This document shows positions 59,863-64,000 of a stretch of DNA of 64,000 nt, in pieces; within the stretch, counting starts at the first letter, position 1, and the number at the start of each line of letters is the position of its first letter. A program made the translations under genes and the position numbers. The notes under the pieces are model-generated. The model was not told the DNA's origin. It saw nothing but the letters and a program-made list of their open reading frames with translations, and made no database searches. Source of the DNA: Pseudogulbenkiania ferrooxidans 2002 (lineage in GTDB: Bacteria; Pseudomonadota; Gammaproteobacteria; Burkholderiales; Chromobacteriaceae); NCBI RefSeq assembly GCF_000174355.1, contig NZ_ACIS01000001.1:124001-188000 (forward strand), in the 5' to 3' direction.

Positions 59863-59884
59863 AACCGCCTACGGGCGGTTTTTT
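59863..59884 (+). terminator. Rho-independent terminator of polA
   Basis: AACCGCC / GGCGGTT with a four-base loop, followed by TTTTTC. Confidence 0.88.
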
Positions 59885-60020
59885 CTTGCCCGCTCGACCC
59901 GGCCGGGGCGGTCAGCCAGCGCGCCCGCGTTGATCGCCTCCTGCCCTTCGGTCCCGGCAACGCGCGCGGCTTGGAAAAGCCCATCCATCATGATAATCTG
60001 ATTAACTTATATGACAAAAA

Positions 60021-60026
60021 TATAAT
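60021..60026 (+). promoter_or_regulatory. Possible -10 box of the minor pilin operon
   Basis: A perfect TATAAT lies 16 bases before the fimT start in an AT-rich stretch (59989-60030) that contrasts with the GC-rich surroundings. The -35 at the expected distance (CTGATT or TCTGAT) is weak, so an activator may be needed. Confidence 0.5.
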
Positions 60027-60041
60027 TAAGCCGTATTTGCC

Positions 60042-60608
60042 ATGATGTATGTCGCGTTTCGCCGAGGGGAGCGGGGCTTCACCCTGATCGAGATGATGGT
60101 GGTGATCTCGATCGTTGCCATCCTGCTGGCGCTGGCCGTGCCCGGCTTCAACGCCTTGCTGGCGGACTCGCGCATGGAAAGCCGCACCCAGGCGCTGCTC
60201 TCCAGCGTGCAGTTCGCCCGCAGCGAGGCCATCCGCAGCAACGCCAACGTCTACCTGTGCGCGCTCAACACCAAGAGCAACCTCGACGTGCAGGGCTGCC
60301 AGGGCAAGGCCAAGAAGGGCGACACCTCGTGGTCGGAAGGCGTGCTGCTGTACGCCGACCAGCCCGGCGGCAACCCCGGACGCTACAACAGCGGCGAGCG
60401 CCGCCGCCACGTCATGTTCAGCGGCGAGCCGACGGTCAGCTCGGCGCTCGACCAGTTCATGCTGACCCCGGAAGGGCGCCTGCCCACCGGGGTCAGCCCG
60501 TCCTGGGTGGTGCGCGACGCCGCCTCGGGGCAATGCGCCAGCGTCACGGTGCTGGCCAACGGCCGGCCACGGCTGTGCAGAGGGGCGGATTGTGCCGGCT
60601 GCGCCTGA
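60042..60608 (+). CDS. fimT: FimT/GspH-type minor pilin
   Basis: 188 residues. The prepilin leader MMYVAFRRGERG is followed by FTLIEMMVVISIVAILLALAVPGF, with cleavage between Gly12 and Phe13 by the prepilin peptidase and Glu5 of the mature protein present. A GspH domain follows. Minor pilins of this type prime type IV pilus assembly; FimT can bind DNA during natural transformation in some bacteria. The A of its TGA stop starts a dispersed repeat. Confidence 0.88.
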   Translation: MMYVAFRRGERGFTLIEMMVVISIVAILLALAVPGFNALLADSRMESRTQALLSSVQFARSEAIRSNANVYLCALNTKSNLDVQGCQGKAKKGDTSWSEGVLLYADQPGGNPGRYNSGERRRHVMFSGEPTVSSALDQFMLTPEGRLPTGVSPSWVVRDAASGQCASVTVLANGRPRLCRGADCAGCA

Positions 60609-61368
60609 GAACCTGTCCACGATCTTGCTGCGCGCCCCTGATCGGGGCTCATGCGCTGCGCTGCGCGTGCAAATCTCCGATTTGCCCAGCCATGATCCTC
60701 ATGCACTCCAGTACAGTCCGGTTTCTGTGCTGCTCTTCACCCCGCTGAGGGGCGCTCGCGACAGATCGTGGGCAGGTTCTGCGTCCCGCCAGCGCGGCTT
60801 CTCGCTGCTGGAAGTGCTGATCGCTATGTTCGTGCTGCTGGTCGGCCTGCTGGCCTTGGCCGGGCTGCAGGCGCGCACCCTGAGCCAGACCCGCGATACC
60901 GAGATCCGCAGCCTGGTGGCGCTGCAGGCGGAAAGCCTGGCCGAGGCGATGCGTGCCAACCCGCTGCGCCAGCTCGATGCCAACGGCGCCACCGTGCTGT
61001 CCTGGGCGCACTACGTCGAGAGCGGTTACGCCAGCCACGACGCCAGCGCCCCCGCCAACAGCTGCCGCGATGCCGCCGGCTGCAGCCAGCAGAACCTCGC
61101 CGCGCTCGACCTGTGGACCTTCAAGTCCGGGCTGGCCAGCGGACTGGCCGCCGGCAACGCCGTCCAGGCGGCGGTCTGCCGCGGCAGCGCCGCCCCGAGT
61201 CAAGACGATCCGGGCTGCCGTGGCAGCGGTCCCCTGTCGATCCGCGTGGTGTGGTCGTCCCGTCTCGACGGCAAGAGCCGCCAGGCGCTGGTCGATAGCG
61301 GCCAGCGTGCCGCCACGGCGTCCTCTCCCCTCGCTGAAAACCGCTATGTCCTCGTGTTCGAGCCTTGA
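60592..61368 (+). CDS. pilV: PilV minor pilin with leader disrupted by a repeat element
   Basis: The mature part begins FSLLEVLIAMFVLLVGLLALAGLQ after SRQRG, the PilV-type prepilin, with Glu5. Upstream of SRQRG the frame runs through the repeat at 60608-60780 without a stop. The only start with a good ribosome site (AGAGGGG) is GTG 60592, giving 258 residues with a leader of about 69; a GTG at 60727 within the repeat gives a 24-residue leader. Removing 174 bases would join GTG CCG GCT GCG CCT to GCG TCC CGC, a normal short leader. Leader residues are removed on processing, so function may persist. Confidence 0.8.
   Translation: MPAAPENLSTILLRAPDRGSCAALRVQISDLPSHDPHALQYSPVSVLLFTPLRGARDRSWAGSASRQRGFSLLEVLIAMFVLLVGLLALAGLQARTLSQTRDTEIRSLVALQAESLAEAMRANPLRQLDANGATVLSWAHYVESGYASHDASAPANSCRDAAGCSQQNLAALDLWTFKSGLASGLAAGNAVQAAVCRGSAAPSQDDPGCRGSGPLSIRVVWSSRLDGKSRQALVDSGQRAATASSPLAENRYVLVFEP
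60608..60780 (+). repeat. Dispersed hairpin element, copy 4, at the 5' end of pilV
   Basis: 173 bases between AGAACCTGTCCACGATC (60608-60624) and GATCGTGGGCAGGTTCT (60764-60780), inverted with one mismatch. The internal stem is GCAAATC-TCC-GATTTGC (60669-60685). It shares AGAACCTG ends with copy 2 while the adjoining arm sequence differs but stays self-complementary. The first base is the A of the fimT stop. Confidence 0.8.
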
Positions 61369-62386
61369 CGCGCGCCAGCGCGGCATCACCCTGATCGAGC
61401 TGATGATCGCCGTCGCCATCGGCTCGATCATCGTCGCCGTGGTGTTCGGCAGTTTCGTCTCGACGCGCCAGAGCCTGCGTTCCGCCGAGCAGCGCATCGC
61501 ACGCCAGCAGGACGCCCGCTCGGCGTTGCAGCTGCTGGCGCGCGACCTGCGCATGGCTGGCAACTTCGGCTGCGCCGCGCTGGGCGAGCGCGGCGACGAC
61601 TGGCAGGTGGTGAATCGCGGCGGGGCGAGCGCCTGGCAGCAGGTCGACCAGAACAGCAACGGCCTGCGCGGCCTCGCCAAGGGCAGCGCCGCCGCCAGCG
61701 CCTGGCTCGGCGGCCTGAGCGCGGACAGCGACCTGCTGATCGTCCAGTACGGCCAGGGCGCCTTCCCGCTCGGCACCCGCACCGTCAACGCCGCGGGCGA
61801 CGCCGTCACCGGCCTCACCTTCCTGCCGCCCGAGCAGGGCGACTGGGCCAACTGGACCCGGCTGGCGCTGGCCAGCTGCTCGCAGATCGACGTGCTGGCC
61901 AGCGGCAGCGGCATGACCCTGGGCAAGAGCGAGACGGCGCAGACGCTGACGCTGGACGAGGCCCATGCGCTGCCGCTCAGGACGGCCAGCCGCGCCACCG
62001 GTCATCAGCTGGCTTCGCTGGAAGTGATGGCGCTGGTGTCGCGCGCCTATTTCGTCGCCGAGGTGAACGGGGAAAAGCAGCTGCTGCGCCGCGAGATGCT
62101 GGCCGACGGCAGCCTGGGCGCCGCCACGCTGGTGGCGGACGGGGTGGCCTTGCTCAGCGTGGACTACGGCGTGCTGGACGATTGCGACGCCGACTCGACA
62201 CCGCGGCTGCATTACGCCGCCGCCGGCGAGGTGGCCGACTGGCGGCAGGTCGGCACGGTGCGCCTGACGCTGACGCTGCAGCAGGCTTCGGCGCTGCAGG
62301 CGGGGCAGAAGGTGAGCGTGGCCTACCCGCTGACGGTGGCCTTGCGGGGAGGGGTGCAATGCGCACAGCGTCCGCTGCAGGGCTGA
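61346..62386 (+). CDS. pilW: PilW minor pilin
   Basis: 346 residues. Leader MSSCSSLDARQRG, then ITLIELMIAVAIGSIIVAVVFGSFVSTRQSL, with isoleucine in place of phenylalanine at mature position 1 and Glu5 present. The long C-terminal domain with LLARDLRMAGNFGCAALGERG is typical of PilW. It overlaps pilV by 23 bases and pilX by 28, so the genes are translationally coupled. Confidence 0.87.
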   Translation: MSSCSSLDARQRGITLIELMIAVAIGSIIVAVVFGSFVSTRQSLRSAEQRIARQQDARSALQLLARDLRMAGNFGCAALGERGDDWQVVNRGGASAWQQVDQNSNGLRGLAKGSAAASAWLGGLSADSDLLIVQYGQGAFPLGTRTVNAAGDAVTGLTFLPPEQGDWANWTRLALASCSQIDVLASGSGMTLGKSETAQTLTLDEAHALPLRTASRATGHQLASLEVMALVSRAYFVAEVNGEKQLLRREMLADGSLGAATLVADGVALLSVDYGVLDDCDADSTPRLHYAAAGEVADWRQVGTVRLTLTLQQASALQAGQKVSVAYPLTVALRGGVQCAQRPLQG

Positions 62387-63009
62387 GGCAGCGCGGCAGC
62401 GCCCTGATCGTGGCTCTGATGGTGCTGCTCATGATGACCCTGGTGGTGCTGGGGTCGTCGCGCCTGATCGTCGACGAGCAGCGCATCGGCAGCAACCAGA
62501 GCGACCGCCAGGCCACCTTCCAGCTCGCCGAACTGGCGTTGAAGGCGGCCGAGGCGCGGGTGGCGGAGATGGACCAGGCGCTCGACGTGGCGGGCAAGAG
62601 CGACGACGCCTTGTTCGGCGCCGGCGGCGTGTTCAGCGCCAGCTGCCGCAACGACGCCAACCCGGCCGGCTGGCAGAGCGGGCTGTGCGCCACCAGCGCG
62701 CAGGTGGGCGGCGGCGCGCTCCAGCCCTGGGAGCGCACCGTCAGCGTCGGCAAGCAGAGCGTGCCCGCGCTGCACCCCTGCGGCAACGCGCTGGAATACG
62801 CCTTCAAGAGCGGCGCGGTGCAGAACCGCTGCCCCGACGTGGTGACGCTGGACGGGGTGTGGGCCAACCCGCGCTACCTGATCGAGCTGGTCGACCGGAA
62901 CTACCAGGACAGCGACGGCGGCGGACGGCTGTACCGTCTCACCGTGCGCGCCTGGGGCAAGAACGCCAACAGCGTGGTGACGCTGCAAAGCTATTACGTG
63001 GTGCCGTGA
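62359..63009 (+). CDS. pilX: PilX minor pilin-like protein
   Basis: 216 residues. N-terminus MRTASAAGLRQRGSALIVALMVLLMMTLVVLGSSRL, with the PilX N-terminal domain; the residue at mature position 5 is not Glu, as in PilX proteins. Stands between pilW and pilY1 and its stop overlaps the pilY1 start (TGATG). Confidence 0.85.
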   Translation: MRTASAAGLRQRGSALIVALMVLLMMTLVVLGSSRLIVDEQRIGSNQSDRQATFQLAELALKAAEARVAEMDQALDVAGKSDDALFGAGGVFSASCRNDANPAGWQSGLCATSAQVGGGALQPWERTVSVGKQSVPALHPCGNALEYAFKSGAVQNRCPDVVTLDGVWANPRYLIELVDRNYQDSDGGGRLYRLTVRAWGKNANSVVTLQSYYVVP

Positions 63010-64000
63010 TGATCTCCCGCTTCCTGCCCCTGCTCGGCCTGGCCGGGCTGCTGCTGCCGATGCCAACCTATCCGGCCAACAGTTGCACGCTGCCGGCCTA
63101 CAACAGCCCCTATCCGAGCGCACCGTTGCAGCTGTCGGTCAAGGTCACGCCCAATATCCTGCTGTTCTTCGACAACTCGGGCAGCATGGCCTGGGATGTG
63201 TACGGCAATACCGGCCAGAAGCGCGAGAGGCATTGCAACTGGCGCGGCTGCTGGTATGGCGACGTGCTCGACCCGTTGCAGGGCGAGACGCGGCTGTCGA
63301 TCGCCAAGGACGTCACCAAGAGCATGATCGATGCCTATCCCGACATGCGCTGGGGCTTGTTCTCGTTCGATCCGTCCAGCAGCAAGGACTACGTCAACGA
63401 CCGTGAGGATCTGCGCTACAACCGGGCGGGGCGGCTGGTGGCGGAGGTCGGTGGCGGCAAGGACCATCTCGACCGGGTCAAGAGCGCTATCGACAGCCTC
63501 GGCGCCGACACCAACACGCCACTGGCCGAGGCCTACTACGAGATGACGCGCTATTACCGCGGCATGAGCTCGGCCTATTACAAGCCGGTCAATCCGGCGT
63601 CGGGCAGCCGCGGTTCCGGCCGCTACGCCAGCCCGGTGCAGTACCGCTGCCAGGCCAACTTCGTCCTGATGATGACCGACGGCGAGCCGACCGAGGACAA
63701 CGAGTTTCCGCTGTCTGGCGACCCCCTCTTCGCGGGGCTGTCGCTGGGCAAGGACAATCCCCTGCCGTCCTTCGCCGGGCGCGCCGCTGCCGGCGACCTG
63801 TTCACCTCCGGCAGCGACGGCGAGGGCCAGGGCTGGGACGCCGAGACGTTCGCCCGGCAGTCGATCAAGACCTACACCATCGGCTTCACCGTCGATAACA
63901 CCCTGCTGCAGAAAACCGCCATGCAGGGCGGGGGGCGTTATTTCACCGCCAGCAACCGGGAACAGCTCAAGGCCAGCTTCACCTCGGCGATGGACGACAT
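63009..64000 (+). CDS. pilY1: PilY1/PilC tip adhesin, N-terminal part
   Basis: Open to the end of the window, 330 codons visible. ATG 63009 overlaps the pilX stop. A signal peptide (MISRFLPLLGLAGLLLPMPTYPA) is followed by LSVKVTPNILLFFDNSGSMAWD, where DNSGS is the metal-binding motif of a von Willebrand A domain; ANFVLMMTDGEPTEDNEF and IKTYTIGFTVDNTLLQKTAMQGGGRYF continue that domain. PilY1 primes and caps the pilus and controls retraction and adhesion. The C-terminal propeller with calcium site lies beyond the window. Confidence 0.9.
   Translation, partial: MISRFLPLLGLAGLLLPMPTYPANSCTLPAYNSPYPSAPLQLSVKVTPNILLFFDNSGSMAWDVYGNTGQKRERHCNWRGCWYGDVLDPLQGETRLSIAKDVTKSMIDAYPDMRWGLFSFDPSSSKDYVNDREDLRYNRAGRLVAEVGGGKDHLDRVKSAIDSLGADTNTPLAEAYYEMTRYYRGMSSAYYKPVNPASGSRGSGRYASPVQYRCQANFVLMMTDGEPTEDNEFPLSGDPLFAGLSLGKDNPLPSFAGRAAAGDLFTSGSDGEGQGWDAETFARQSIKTYTIGFTVDNTLLQKTAMQGGGRYFTASNREQLKASFTSAMDD

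Overview
The window is GC-rich chromosomal DNA from a betaproteobacterium, most probably of the order Neisseriales and near Chromobacteriaceae. The assignment is inferred from gene content and order: mnmG-rsmG-parA-parB-atpIBEFHAGDC-glmU-glmS, the thrB-DUF2782-LOG cluster divergent from polA, a fimT-pilV-pilW-pilX-pilY1 minor pilin operon, and an intergenic element whose core resembles the neisserial Correia repeat. No rRNA, tRNA, CRISPR array, prophage or intact insertion sequence was found.

Layout. 0-5.3 kb: end of yraN, diaA, a dolP-like BON lipoprotein, then leftward genes for an EAL phosphodiesterase, a Tim44-like membrane protein, TrmO and an OlsB-like acyltransferase. 5.4-20 kb: a housekeeping block for tRNA/rRNA modification (mnmG, rsmG), chromosome partition (parAB), the whole F1Fo ATP synthase operon behind a strong sigma70-type promoter, and UDP-GlcNAc synthesis (glmU, glmS). 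glmS carries a one-base frameshift near its 3' end. 20-30.6 kb: accessory genes (PaiB-like, LysE exporter, a standalone B3/B4 tRNA-editing domain protein with a divergent XRE-cupin regulator, aldo/keto reductase, three MFS carriers, LysR, DedA, NdpA-like). 30.6-34.4 kb: hutC-hutD-hutF-hutG with well-preserved HutC operators. 34.4-46 kb: regulators, DMT exporters, azoR, hisC, hemF, a GST and a YeiH-type carrier, separated by several dispersed hairpin repeats. 46-54.6 kb: a catabolic cluster: homoserine dehydrogenase-like enzyme, aldehyde dehydrogenase, a four-gene polar amino acid ABC transporter, a PLP-dependent gamma-lyase family enzyme, two Lrp/AsnC regulators and one unrecognised protein. 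55-60 kb: thrB, DUF2782, LOG and polA. 60-64 kb: type IV pilus minor pilins and the start of pilY1, which runs off the window.

How genes may work together. The 46-54.6 kb cluster reads as import of an amino acid, PLP-dependent gamma-cleavage releasing homoserine or a relative, oxidation to aspartate semialdehyde and then to aspartate. That matches the logic of canavanine/homoserine utilisation. The same window holds a standalone B3/B4 protein next to a LysE exporter, a pair that could serve canavanine tolerance. This link is inference.

Two genome-scale signals stand out. The 10-mer GTTGGCCGAA occurs 16 times, 9 of them as AGGTTGGCCGAA, including one inverted pair placed like a terminator; this resembles the behaviour of DNA uptake sequences. 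A family of roughly 173-bp hairpin elements sits directly on stop codons, with base-pair covariation between copies, and one copy now encodes most of the leader of pilV.
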